A stretch of 64,000 bases of DNA from Silene latifolia (taxonomy: Eukaryota > Streptophyta > Magnoliopsida > Caryophyllales > Caryophyllaceae), in assembly GCF_048544455.1 (NCBI RefSeq), contig NC_133529.1:52695401-52759400 (forward strand). The letters run 5' to 3'. Within the stretch, counting starts at the first letter, position 1. The number at the start of each line of letters is the position of its first letter. The translations under genes and the position numbers were made by a program. Shown here in pieces: positions 11,931-25,099 of the stretch. The notes beneath the pieces were generated by a model. The model made no database searches and was not told the origin of the DNA. It saw only the letters and a program-made list of their open reading frames with translations.

Positions 11931-12090
11931 GGTTCAATGAATTCGGAGTGGATGGCAGACCAACTGCAACGGAATTGGCTCCAAAAGTCAGTCATTTCAG
12001 GGAACTTTTAGGTTCAATGAATTCGGAGTGGATGGCGGGCCAACCGCAACGGAATTGGCTCCAAAAGTCAGTTATTTCAGGGAACTTTTA
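11931..12090 (+). repeat. 80-bp exon tandem duplication
   Basis: The segment starting 'ggttcaatgaattcggagtg' occurs at 11931 and 12011. The copies differ at only a few positions and the downstream sequence resumes at 12091. Eighty is not divisible by three, so the captured coding frame is shifted. Confidence 0.9.
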
Positions 12091-12813
12091 GGTTCAAAAC
12101 TTGGGGTGAACTTTCCAGAAATTCAGGTAGCTTATATTTCCCCTTCTGGCGTTGTAAATATCATGTAGGAAGATAGGATGTGATTTTGAGAACCCGACTC
12201 TTATTTTCCTTTATTTTGACGTGGTATATTTCCAGATTAAGCAACTTGTTGCAACTTCAACTGCTATTAAAGGAATTGGGGGCGTTCTTTTCGTATTTGG
12301 CGTGATTTTAGCATATCTTTTGGTTAGTTCTGCTATCCGTTTTAATCACTCTCCTTGCTCTTTTCATTGACGGGCAATTTGTTTGAATGCCGGTGATTTG
12401 CTTTTAATCATTCTCCGTATTCCAATATGTTTGCAATGTAGCTTCTTCACCTGTTATGTGCGACACCTTTCCTCTACGAGTTCTATAACTATCATCCAGC
12501 TCAACCAGAGTTCTCCAGACTGTTGCACGAGTTCTTGCAGGTATGCCAGCTGTAAAACGGTCTCACATGGTGAGACCGGCCTTACTCTTTGTGTTCCTTT
12601 TTTAGTTATAGTCTAATGGCCAAAACCGTCTCATCTCATATAAGTTTCTGTATACAATTATTTAGCCATTGTGGACTGGTGGGAAATAACTAAAATACTC
12701 GACTTCTAAATTTTCTGCATAATGTGGCGCTCTTTGGGGCCTTGTTGTTCTTCATAGGAATGAAGAACTCTTTGCCAAGGAGGCAAATCAAGAAAAAAGT
12801 TCCGAAGTCCAAG
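11932..12813 (+). pseudogene. Captured HR-like lesion-inducing gene fragment
   Basis: Four exons can be read. The first begins at 11932 after an AG acceptor (FNEFGVDGRPTATELAPK...) and ends at CAG|GTAGC (12126). The second is about 12236-12322 (QIKQLVATSTAIKGIGGVLF, hydrophobic). The third is 12442-12540 (YEFYNYHPAQPEFSRLLHEF). The last, from about 12721, reads NVALFGALLFFIGMKNSLPRR followed by a Lys-rich tail. This order matches the plant HR-like lesion-inducing protein family, small multi-pass membrane proteins of poorly defined biochemical role. The copy is broken: an 80-bp duplication in the first exon shifts the frame, the last acceptor reads ...CTGCAT instead of CAG, and no first exon with a Met start was found. 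It was probably captured by the CACTA element. Confidence 0.75.
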
Positions 12814-13365
12814 ACTGTCGAAACTAGCAGGGTAGAGACGAGCTCAATGGGCTGGTATTGCTCTTTTGGAATTTATACTGTAGGACATCAGCTAGCAATT
12901 TTTTGGCATTCACTACAAGTTTAGGACCTTGTTCAGTGCCACATTTTACTTGTTTTCCTTCTCATTGGCATTCACTACAATTAGCTTTGGATAACCGATT
13001 GATTGTATACAGATATTTTTTGTTGATTATGGAATCGTTTTGCATTGTCATCATGTGTACGACTAATATGGGCAACAACGTAATATTTTTTTTTATAAAA
13101 AATAAAAATGATAGACATCGGATTTTTGCAAAAAACTGATGTCCATTGATCAAATAGACATCGGTTTTCCAAAAAATCCGATGTCCATTGATCAAATAGA
13201 CATCGGGTTTCCTAAAAATCCGATGTGCAAATTTTAATGGACATCGGTTTAAAATCCGATGTCCATTAATCCACAATGGACATGACCAAACTCTACATCG
13301 GTTGTGTATTCGATGTCCATATAGCAAAAAGTCTGATGTCCATCACAAGTTTTGTAGTAGTGTAC

Positions 13366-14972
13366 GTAAATGATGGGGAATTTTATGGTAACTTAGAAGG
13401 TGATGAGATTGATGAGGAATTGGCAATACTTGATGAGAATTTGTTGGCAAATGAAGAAGATGGTGATGATGATCTTGTCTTTGCTAGTGCTCCCATCGTT
13501 GAGTTTAATAAGATTGATCAATTAGATGAGGATGAATTGAATAGCTGGAAAACTTGGGAAAATATGGTAAGATATGAACATGGGAAAGAGTTTGCGGTTG
13601 GACAAGTGTTCTCAAACAAACCTTCACTTAGCGATGAGGTGACATCATATTGTGTTAAAGCAAATCAATTTTTCAAAGTTGCCGAATCAAAGCCTAATAC
13701 TATTACCTTCAAATGTGGCCGGATTCCTACACCATGTAATTGGCGGTTAAGGGCTACACAAAAAGACTTTCATTCTGAAGTTTTTACCATTGTGACATAC
13801 AAAGGTCCTCATGATGAGTCTTGTGTTTGTGACATGGTACCTCAAGACCACATGAATTTGAAACGAGCATTCATAAGTCATGAGATTTGTAACCTTGTTG
13901 AGGGAGATTGGGGATATAAAGTAAACTCTGTTGTTACTTATATTTTAGATAAGTATGGTTACACAATTTCATACACCAAAGCTTGGAATGCAAAACAAAG
14001 AGCAATTGAGGAAATATTTGGAGATTGGGATAAATCATATGAGTTGCTACCTCGTTTCATGCAAGGCTTAAAAGAATCTAATCCTGGCACTATTGTTCAA
14101 TTTTATACAACACCAACAACTAACCCAAATGTGCAAAAATTCAAGCGTGTTTTTTGGGCATTTAAACCATGTATTGATGGCTTTGAACAATATGTTGTTG
14201 AAATTGGAATAGAGAAGTGGTCAATTTGCCATGATGGTGGACATAGATATGGAATATTGACTACTAATTTGGCGGAGGCATTTAATAATGTTCTTAAAGG
14301 AGCACGTTTTCTACCCATGTAACCAAGCACTCATAAAGTGTGTATTTTTTAGAGTTAATGCATACTTTGTTGAGCGAAGTGAGTTTGCAAGGAAACGGTT
14401 GATGAAGGGGCTTCATTATAGTCCGAAGATTACAACCTTGTTGGAGGAAAATTGCCAAAAAGGAGCATACCATAAGGTTGTGGCTTTTGACCATGTCGGA
14501 GGGGTGTACCAAGTCACAACACGTAGAGGTTCTCGACCCATGTCACATGGTAACCATTTGCACACCGTTGATTTATCCAAGAGGACATGTACTTGTAACA
14601 AGTTCCAAACATACAAGTATCCATGTTCACATGTGTATGCCGTTTGTAAAAAGAAGGGTTTAAATGCTACTCAATTTGTGGACATCGCCTATTCTCTTAG
14701 GAGAACACTTAGCTTCATATGCTTCTAAATTTCACCCTTTGAAAGATGAGGCTTATTGGGGTCCTTACAATGGGCCTAAAATAGTGTGCGATGAGCAAAA
14801 TAAACGGGGAAAAGGAAGACGGAAGAATAAAAGATTTCTTAATGAAATGGATGAGAAGAGTAAGAACAAGGTCACATGTAGTTTGTGTCGTGGTTTAGGC
14901 CACAATAAAAAAACATGTACTTTGAGAGTTAACAATTCACAAGGGTATTCTACTACTTACACTTGTCTTTAA
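13366..14972 (+). pseudogene. MULE transposase, main part, DDE region deleted
   Basis: Continues the frame broken at 10159. Residues starting VNDGEFYGNLEGDEIDEE lead through an acidic segment to a MuDR N-terminal DNA-binding-like region (FAVGQVFSNKPSLSDEV, then FKCGRIPTPCNWRLRA). At about 14180-14205 the sequence jumps from VFWAFKPCIDGFE directly to the post-catalytic part (EKWSICHDGGHRYGILTTN). Most of the DDE transposase domain, normally well over 100 residues, is therefore missing. A frameshift near 14318-14330 precedes the SWIM finger (CTCNKFQTYKYPCSHVYAVC). Another, near 14690, precedes the C-terminal zinc knuckle (CSLCRGLGHNKKTC). The protein cannot be catalytically active. The apparent Met at 13276 is inside the CACTA end and is not the real start. 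Confidence 0.85.
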
Positions 14973-15058
14973 TTTTTTTTATTACCATAATTTTTTTAAT
15001 TATTTGAACATTTATTTTCATGATAATCTAATAATGTTCTTTTAAATGTGTAGGAATA

Positions 15059-16958
15059 ATGGAACAACATCAACAACAAGGCCCGGTGAACCCGGAACTT
15101 CTCACACAACAAGAGGTACACCGGAGCAAGGCAATATTGGAAGGGCGGGACGTTGGTTCCCTTCGATGTAGGTCACACTTAGTTTCGCACAAGGGGTTTT
15201 TGGTAAGTGATCATGTAGTTGATTTCATTAGGGACACTCAGTTTTTTTTTATTCATAGGTTAGTGGGGTTGAAGTTTAATGTGGAATTAATAAGTGCTTT
15301 GGTTGAGCGATGGAGGCCGGAAACCCATTCATTTCACTTGACTATTGGCGAGGCTACTGTGACCTTGCAAGATGTTCAAGTGTTGTTAGGGCTACGGATT
15401 AGAGGGGATATTATTAGTGGACCAACCGCTTATAATTGGCCCTTGTTAATAATCGAACTCTTAGGCAAAACACCGAGTAGTGATGACCTTAAGGGGGCTT
15501 CTTTGAGGATTGGTTGGTTGTTAGAACAATTTAGTGGTCTTAGGAAGATGCAAATGAAGATGTTCTACATCAATATGTGAGGGCATATTTGCTTATCTTA
15601 ATGGCAACTATCATGTTTCCGGATAAGAGTGGTAATGACATACAAGTTGTTTATTTGCCTTTGTTGAGGGATTTGAGCAACTTAGATAATTACTCTTGGG
15701 GAAGTGCCGTACTTGCTACTTTATATCGCAATTTATGTAGAGCAAGCAACGTAAAGTCCAAAGACATTGGAGGTCCCCTTGTTCTATTGCAATTGTGGGC
15801 ATGGGAGAGGATTAGTATTGGTCGACCTACACTCATGAGACCCGTTAATGCTACCCATCATGGACCGAACCCATTAGGTTCTCAACATCAAATCAGGATT
15901 GACTCATTGGGTCGTAGGTGGACAAGTGTGATTCGTAAGAGGTCGGAAGGGGTGACCACACTAATTGGGTATAGGGATGCTTTTGATTCAATGCGACATG
16001 ATCAGTTTACATGGCAACCTTACACCCGTGATTTTGTCTTTTTGCCCCGTTTTGTTATGATGATCGACGATTGGACAGTGATGGCCCCTATGATTTGTTT
16101 CGACATTGTTGAGTGGCATTTTCCAAATAGGGTAGCTCGTCAATTTGGGTGGAAACAAATTATCCCGTTAAACTCTGATACCGAACCAAAATTGCACAAA
16201 GTAGACAAAAGGGGTGCCTCTTCACGGAATTGGATAGAAAAACATCAACCCTACATATCAAATTGGGTTAGGAGGGGTGATTTTCGGTTCCGTGGTGAAG
16301 AGGATGATATTGAAATGAGCTACTACGACCCTTACATGGTTTGGTACCGGGATCGCACTATTCTTCGCTTGAACCCTTTTCCCCCACAAGCTACTTATCA
16401 AGCTCCCTTTGGAGCCACAGAATATCTTGTAAGTACACTTAATATACTTGTCTTAAAATTCTTAACCAATATATCATAAAATGTGATTAGCTTATACTAC
16501 TTATTTTGTTTTAGGCGCAAGGTTTCGTCAATGTCCATAATACATGTGATACGGAGCTTCGACAAATGCCTCTTGAGGTGCCTCCTCATTTCCGGACAAT
16601 GGTTTCACACCTACGGGACTACTCCTCTCAATCGCTTGAACATGTAGGCTATTCCCATCTCCTTCAACCAACCGTAGAACCAAGGCAAGAAAGTTCACCA
16701 ATGGTTCAAGAGTCCCTCGACTCAATGAATGTGGATGACGATGCACCATTGGTTCAATACACAAGGAGGGGTAGACGCTCTAAGTCATCCATGCCGGCTA
16801 GACACTCTTTGTCTTCCATGCCTTCCAATTCTTCAATGCCGGCCATGTCTTCAATGCCTTCCATGTCTTCAATGTCACCCGTCAATGAACAAGGTACCCC
16901 GGAGCCTAAGAAAGGGTTTTGGAGTCGCATTCGAGGAAAAAGCAAGAAGAAGACTTGA
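15059..16958 (+). pseudogene. Plant mobile domain (PMD/MAIN-like) protein in MULE
   Basis: The start ATG (15059) is 87 nt after the transposase stop, next to a probable splice acceptor (TGTGTAG, 15047-15053). The first part (to ~15540) and the second (WGSAVLATLYRNLCRAS, IGGPLVLLQLWAWERI, WMxMIDDW-like segment) match the PMD family. Its cellular members MAIN and MAIL1 work in gene silencing with a PP7-like phosphatase. PMD genes are known companions of MULE and gypsy elements. The two parts are in different frames: one base appears missing in the G run near 15543, giving an early stop at 15578-15580. An intron (GTAAGT 16429 to AG 16514) joins in phase to the last exon. That exon has a Ser-Ser-Met-Pro repeat tail and a basic end (FWSRIRGKSKKKT). 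Without the one-base shift it would be about 630 residues. Confidence 0.75.
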
Positions 16959-17212
16959 GGACTTGATGTAATAGTTAGAGGATTAATGGTTTGTTTGACA
17001 TTTTAGATGGTTAATTTGTTTGACATTTTAGTTGTAAAACTTAGAATTTAATCCCCTTGTGCGAAGCTTATGTGGTGTGTAAACTCGGTTTTTATTTATA
17101 ATAGGCAATGGTTTGTGTTTTCCTTTGCATTGTTGAGCATTGTTGAGTTTGGTTTTCTGTTTTGGCAAAGGAAAGATACGAGAACGAAGGGAATTTGTGC
17201 AGCAATGAAAAA

Positions 17213-17644
17213 AAAAAAAAGAAAACTGGCTAAACACGCCATACGCTATGGCGTGTTTCTTGAGGAAGACACGCCGTACGTAATGGCGTGTTTAGTATTT
17301 GGCATTTTGATCAGTTACTGGAAAGGGGCTGGAAAATAGAGCTGCTTAAACACGCCATACGTAATGGCGTGTTTTGTTCTTAAGACACGCCATACGTAAT
17401 GGCGTGTTTCCTTTGCTAATATTTTTCAGCTACTGACTTTGGTTAGATTTTTGGACTGCCTAAACACGCCATTACATATGGCGTGTTCTTTGAAGTAAAC
17501 ACGCCAATACGTATGGCGTGTTTAAGCCCTCATCTGAGGCTCGTCAAAACCGAGCCTACGTGGACACCATTTCGATAAATGTTTTCAAAACCGACCCAAA
17601 ACGACAATTCTTTTATTTTTGAGCATTATTTCAAAAACGGACTC
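17213..17644 (-). repeat. Right MULE TIR with six palindromes
   Basis: The reverse-complement counterpart of 8849-9282. Six CACGCC-N9-GGCGTG palindromes span about 17237-17522, with small differences in the nine central bases between the two TIRs. Confidence 0.9.

Positions 17645-17733
<89 letters not shown>
17645..17733. repeat. (TA)n at right MULE boundary
   Basis: About 85 bp of TA repeat directly adjoining the MULE end and the next element. Confidence 0.95.

Positions 17734-20593
<2,860 letters not shown>

Positions 20594-20668
<75 letters not shown>
20594..20668. repeat. (TA)n, right end of the DNA-element train
   Basis: About 75 bp of pure TA repeat. Confidence 0.95.
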
Positions 20669-20669
<1 letters not shown>

Positions 20670-20689
20670 CATCGGTATAAAACGCCTAA

Positions 20690-21595
20690 TAATATATGAA
20701 TTAAGTACTTACAAGCTTCTTCTTAATTAATCTATAGCCACCTCTAGAGCCATGAAAGACGCTCTCTTTCTTGGAAATGTTCTCTAGGTTGTGCTTACTC
20801 ATAGTCTTCATAAATTGAATTGTATCGAGTAACGTAAGCATATTTCTTTACTTATTAAGTGATTACTAATAAAATAATCCCAATGAGTCGTAGATAAATT
20901 ACCTTAAACTTGCCAGGCTGCCTATAAGCGATAATGTTATACCAATGTTCCTGGCTGACATACCGATACTTCTTCGTTGGTGGTTTCTTGTTTATGTCCC
21001 TGGTCTTCTTGTTGAACAAGTGGTTCCGAACAACCTTTAACTTCCATGCTCTGAAGGATTCCCCTATCTTTTTTTGTAGGTAAGAATCATGTTGTTGGGG
21101 GACAGTGTACGCTGACTGCATTTATGGTGAACATATTTGATTAGTTTCGGCTAATAGCACATATCGAATTCTAAGATAATTTCATCTAAAGCATTTATTA
21201 TTGTACATACATAACTTTATTTTCACCCATAGCTTTTCCTTCAGGTCTTCACTCAACTAATTGATATGTGGCAAACCGGGAGGCACATACTCTCTTACAT
21301 AACAACCAATCTAACTCGCGAAACTCGTAGCAAAGGTACCATCTGGCAGCCTCATTAATTCATCCCATTTAAGTTTATTAAGTATCCCTCTCTCTATTGC
21401 TTCTAGAGAAACCCTATGGCGCCTTCGCCCAGTATCCGATTCCAAATTATTCTCATCACCTGAATCTTCTTCACCTGACTTTTTCCCATCTTTTCTTTTC
21501 CGCTTTCCACCCATATCTAAACCAGAAATTAATAAACTACTAACTTTAAGCATTAAGTCGACATAGCAAGAGCACCATGTCAAATAAATGATCAC
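20690..21595 (-). pseudogene. CACTA (En/Spm-type) transposase-associated gene fragment
   Basis: Three exon-like pieces lie on the minus strand. The first (about 21515-21311) starts MGGKRKRKDGKKSGEEDS and is basic and acidic, like a nuclear-protein N terminus. The second (21121-20867) contains 'WKLKVVRNHLF' and 'YVSQEHWYNIIAY', the pattern of the plant Ptta/En/Spm transposase domain. The third (about 20838-20712) reads 'KHNLENISKKESVFHGSRGG' and ends before a GTAAG donor. Splice sites between pieces are not all clear. Upstream at 21960-22100 are 'acaacggtt' repeats in both orientations, typical of CACTA subterminal regions. No CACTA terminus is seen, so this is a remnant. Confidence 0.5.
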
Positions 21596-21954
21596 ACAGT
21601 ATACCTAAAAATATAGGTGTTGTTTAACACACAATATACTTAAAATAATAGGTGTTGTTTAACATACAATAAACCTAAGATAATTAGGGGATAATATCAC
21701 AACTAAAAAAGAAAATAAAGACATTAAGTTAATGAGACGAAGGAGTAGGGCTTATTATTACTTCTTCAAAGAGGAGAAGCTGAGCCCGGTCTGGCGATGA
21801 CGGAGGGGACGGCATAGGCAATGGGGGTGGCGACGACGACGACGACGACGGAGAATACTAGTGGTTCTAGAGAAACTCAGTGTTCGAGGGTTTTAAGTGA
21901 GCGTGGAGAAGGTTTTCATGTGTGTTGGTTGAAGAATAATTAAATTAAAACTAA

Positions 21955-22105
21955 TAAACACGGGTGAAGCCAAACCGCCTACTTTATTTTGCAATATAAC
22001 AACGGTTGAATAAAAACTCATAATTGTTTCATTATAATACAACGGTTGGTGTGTAACCGTTGTCTTTTATCTTTCATTATGTCCAGTTTTTCCCGCCAAA
22101 AAATA
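21955..22105. repeat. 'acaacggtt' inverted short repeats
   Basis: Copies of ACAACGGTT and AACCGTTGT lie at about 22000, 22040 and 22060. The same motif recurs at 43930-44040 on the other side of the Athila insertion, which suggests related CACTA subterminal DNA. Confidence 0.6.
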
Positions 22106-22323
22106 AAAGCATCTTCCATATTTGGTACTCCGTATTAAGTTAGTAATTCAAGACTAAATTATACACAGCCCAATGTAATTAATGCATATATTAAAAACTT
22201 CTTTTCTTAATTAGTTTCCTAAATACAACCCAATGAGCAATTAATAAACATACATTAATCAAATGACCCAAAATATACTACGTCATGGACAATATCTCTT
22301 CCCATTAATGATGGTGTAGGAGT

Positions 22324-22539
22324 CTATTTCAACTCTCTGGTCTTTTCCTCCAAATCCGACATCACCTTCGATGACCTAAACCACCACTGACGCCAAGCTT
22401 TTGTTGTTTCACTCACGGTAGATACATACCAATCGCATCTGGGTAATATATACCCCACCATCAAATCCTCAGAAGAACCAACTTCGAAAGCCGATGAATC
22501 ATCTGTACCTTCAAGAATTTTATGTTTAGGGGGGGGACT
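22324..22539 (-). pseudogene. TE gene 3' part, split by Athila
   Basis: A minus-strand reading frame (PKHKILEGTDDSSAFEV, YILPRCDWYVSTV) stops at 22324. It meets the Athila left LTR at a C/G run. The other part is at 43439-43627, and both abut the ggact target duplication. Phase across the junction is uncertain because of the eight-G tract. The protein is not recognised. The setting suggests a CACTA accessory gene. Confidence 0.4.
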
Positions 22540-23927
22540 TGACACGCCTAAAACGTCGCAATAAAAGACGGCCAAATTAACAATTTATAACCACAACACA
22601 TACTAATTAATACTAATTCTAAACTAGTAAAGTAGTAAGCAAGGGATCGAACCCAAGAGAAGATGGGTTTTGCAATAGTGAAATTAAAAGAGCAATTAGA
22701 ACAATTGTGACAAAGTAACAACAAATATGTAAAGGGGGGGGGGGGGGGGGGGTATTTGGTTGAGTTTTCAAGGACAATTAAAGGAAATTCAAACAAGAGT
22801 AAGCAACAAGTAATCAAACAAGTGAGTTTTGGATGGAAATTAATCAATTTGAGAGAGACTTAATCCGACCCAAAGTTTGGCACTTTAGTTGATAAAACCA
22901 CTCAATCAATCCTTCTAATTAATATTATTGTCCTATTAGTGAGATTGAATCTCCAAATTCCCTTAATTAGAAGTCAATCAAAAGGAAATCACACTTAATA
23001 ATTGACCCAACTTATCAACTCCTCTAGTGGAAATCACACACATAGATTAATTAACAAGAAGATGAAGCAATAGGAATCTAATAGGTGTAATTACCCACAA
23101 TGAAATCACAATTAATGAGCAATCACAACTTAATCTCTCTAATGTTAATTAAACCAAGAAGAAATCACATTCATTAGTCTAATAACAAGTTGTTGCAACA
23201 TGGGATTACAAGGAAATCACACTTAATAAACCCAACAACATATAAATTAAGGAACTTGGAAAGATTATGTAACAAGAAAATCACACTTAATCACAATAAT
23301 CTAACAAGGATTCCAAAATTAAGCAATTAAACACAAGAGATTAAGAACAATAATAATAATTAAGGAAAGATTAAGGAGTCTTACAACCAAAGATTAAGCC
23401 TTTGAGTCGGATTAAGAAAGGGAGATTAGTTCTCCATGCTAGATCTAAACCCAATAACAAAGATGAATAATTCCCAAATTACAACTTGATTAATTAAAAG
23501 TGTGCATAAGATGTCTTAACCTACTTGCAAACATCCTATTTATAGTCTAAAGTAACCTAATAATTATGGGCTTAACACAGGAAAAGCTAGTAACACAAAA
23601 CGGCATGAACCCAGAAAAGTCGCACCGTGCGAGTTTTGGTGTCTGGAAACTCGCACGGTGCGAGTTTGGTCCTGGAATGCGTTTTTCTTTCACGCTTTAC
23701 TTGATCCTTGGAAGGCTTTGTCATGGTATTTCTTCAATGCTTGTTCTTGACTCTTCCTTGGACACTTCTCTTGAACTCTTGGCATCTTAATCTTCACTTG
23801 GGATCATGCTAAATGGTGATTCATTCGGAATTGGTTAAACAATGTGAAAATCGTCAAAAACCATCCCTAAATGTTACCAAATGAGCCCAAAATGGTGCCA
23901 AAACTTAGTAGAAATAGGAGCTCATCA
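22540..23927 (-). repeat. Athila 3' LTR
   Basis: Starts TGACACGCC and ends GCTCATCA on the plus strand. It holds a 19-base G run (22734-22752), against 13 G in the other LTR, and a pair of CTCGCACNGTGCGAG palindromes (23619-23664). Confidence 0.9.
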
Positions 23928-23942
23928 AACACCCCACACTTA
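23928..23942 (-). promoter_or_regulatory. Athila polypurine tract
   Basis: On the minus strand the purine-rich GTGTGGGGTGTT directly precedes the 3' LTR, as in Athila elements. Confidence 0.75.
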
Positions 23943-23947
23943 GCCCT

Positions 23948-23964
23948 TTGCTCGTCCCGAGCAA
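23948..23964 (-). other. PPT-adjacent hairpin (Athila)
   Basis: TTGCTCG-GGA-CGAGCAA on the minus strand is a perfect 7-bp stem five bases upstream of the PPT. Comparable hairpins with a GGAC apex lie at 34178, 46499, 48853 and 49179. Confidence 0.8.
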
Positions 23965-24629
23965 ACTAGAGTAAACCTAATCACCATCTAGGCCAAGAAA
24001 GTATGGGCACTCCTAATTCCCTCTCTTCATCTCGCTCTTCCTTCTTATGTCATCCCTCGACTAAGCACATGGTCACTTTTCTTCATATCTCCAATAAGTG
24101 AGTAAGTGACCCAAATTCCACCAATATTAACCTCTCTTCTCTCACTCCCCCTCTTTATGTCATCCCTCTTCTAAGATGATCCTAAGTCCACCAATTCATC
24201 CATTCACCCTTTCCCAAAACTCATCACATCCTCCTTGTTACTCCCCCTTATCACTCCACTTGGTTCAACACAAGGCTACCATGGTCATCAAAGCCTCTCC
24301 TAACCTATCAATTAGGCAACCGCAAACACCTCCATTCTTCAACAATTCTCCAACAACTCACAACTCAAAAACCAAACTCAACCTCTCCAACAATGCATAA
24401 GACAAGTCAACACAATTCAACTCCACACAACAAGTATGCCAAGTACTAGTAACAAAGTAAGCTTCCAAATCCCCCTCCTAGTCTTGGCACACTACTAACC
24501 TACCCTTCTGGCCTTCTAGAGCTCCACCACTTATGTCACCAACTCCAAATGGAAATAGTCATGTATGTGACATGATTTCAAGGCTTCAAAGAGGTCACAA
24601 GATTTTTCAATTTTTTCCTACTTCTCTCA
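23965..24629 (-). other. Athila 3' untranslated stretch
   Basis: Gene-free CT-rich DNA between the hairpin triplet and the PPT hairpin. A short TCATGT/ACATGA inverted repeat near 24558 is the only other local structure noted. Confidence 0.5.
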
Positions 24630-24800
24630 TTTTGCCTAAACCGCCCTTTCGGGTTTTCGGTTTAGCTCTTTTCCTCACCTCTACTCTCGTGGCTCGCACT
24701 CTTTTTTTCATTTTGCCCGGAGCGCCCTTTCGGGTTTTCACTCCGGTCTCGGCCACTTCCCCACTTTTGCCTAGAATGCCCTTTCGGGTTTTCATCCTAG
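24630..24800 (-). ncRNA. Three covarying hairpins with a shared GAAA-tetraloop apex
   Basis: Not a separate RNA gene but a structured part of the Athila sense (minus-strand) RNA. Three 30-nt units have an identical 14-nt centre AAAACCCGAAAGGG on entirely different 8-bp stems: CUAGGAUG/CAUUCUAG (24771-24800), CCGGAGUG/CGCUCCGG (24717-24746) and CUAAACCG/CGGUUUAG (24636-24665). Each is followed by GCAAAA. The centre can fold further as CCC-GAAA-GGG, a GNRA tetraloop, leaving an AAAA bulge. The single imperfect pair in the first two stems is G-U on the sense strand but would be A-C on the other. Stem change with pairing kept is the signature of selected RNA structure. The function is unknown. 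Confidence 0.8.
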
Positions 24801-25099
24801 CCGGGTTTTTCTTTTTCTTTTTTTTTCGTTTTTTTTGAATTGAAATACGATGCATGAAATTGAATATATTACAATATATACATGATACTAACTCATGTCC
24901 ACCCCACACTTAAATCTTCACTTTGTCCCCAAAGTGTGAGGTGAACACCCTAAACTCACTCAAGAGTGTGAGCTTGAGGCACCTCCATATTCCGGAGGTC
25001 CTTCCCTTCTTCTTGATTCTCTTCTTCTTCTAAATCTAGCCATTTCGGCCCTTGTTTCCTCAACCTTAGTCTCATCATACCCTTGTTATTGGGTGGGGA

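Larger units (their letters stand above)
10160..13362. mobile_element. Non-autonomous CACTA element with captured gene
   Basis: The left end CACTACTACAAAACT (10160) and right end AGTTTTGTAGTAGTG (to 13362) are perfect inverted repeats. Flanks 'tac' at 10157-10159 and 13363-13365 give the 3-bp target duplication expected of CACTA elements. Subterminal repeats of the 'gacatcggttttc' type lie at 10180-10400 and 13105-13340 in both orientations, as expected for transposase binding sites. No TNP1/TNP2 transposase is present. The interior carries exons of a host gene. Confidence 0.9.
8849..17644 (+). mobile_element. 8.8-kb MULE with long TIRs, transposase and PMD gene
   Basis: Both ends carry the same ~430 bp in opposite orientation: left from GAGTCCG at 8849, right ending CGGACTC at 17644. 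Between them, on the plus strand, lie a Mutator-like transposase gene (9764-14972, broken) and a plant-mobile-domain gene (15059-16958). Long TIRs, a SWIM zinc finger and a zinc knuckle in the transposase fit a MULE. The target duplication cannot be recognised because both flanks are (TA)n. A CACTA element interrupts it at 10160-13362, leaving ~5.6 kb of MULE sequence. It looks unable to move itself now because the DDE region is missing, yet its TIRs are still very similar. Confidence 0.85.

Noticed and set aside
12553..12640. Small MITE suggested by a 'cggtctcacatggtgagaccg'-like palindrome
   Set aside because: One short palindrome only; no second end or target duplication could be defined.
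13276..13365. Start of the MULE transposase at 13276
   Set aside because: This Met lies within the CACTA terminal region; the real frame enters from 10159.
14664..15580. Transposase-PMD fusion protein
   Set aside because: Joining the visible donor near 14943 to the acceptor at 15053 puts the PMD sequence out of frame, so a direct fusion is not supported.
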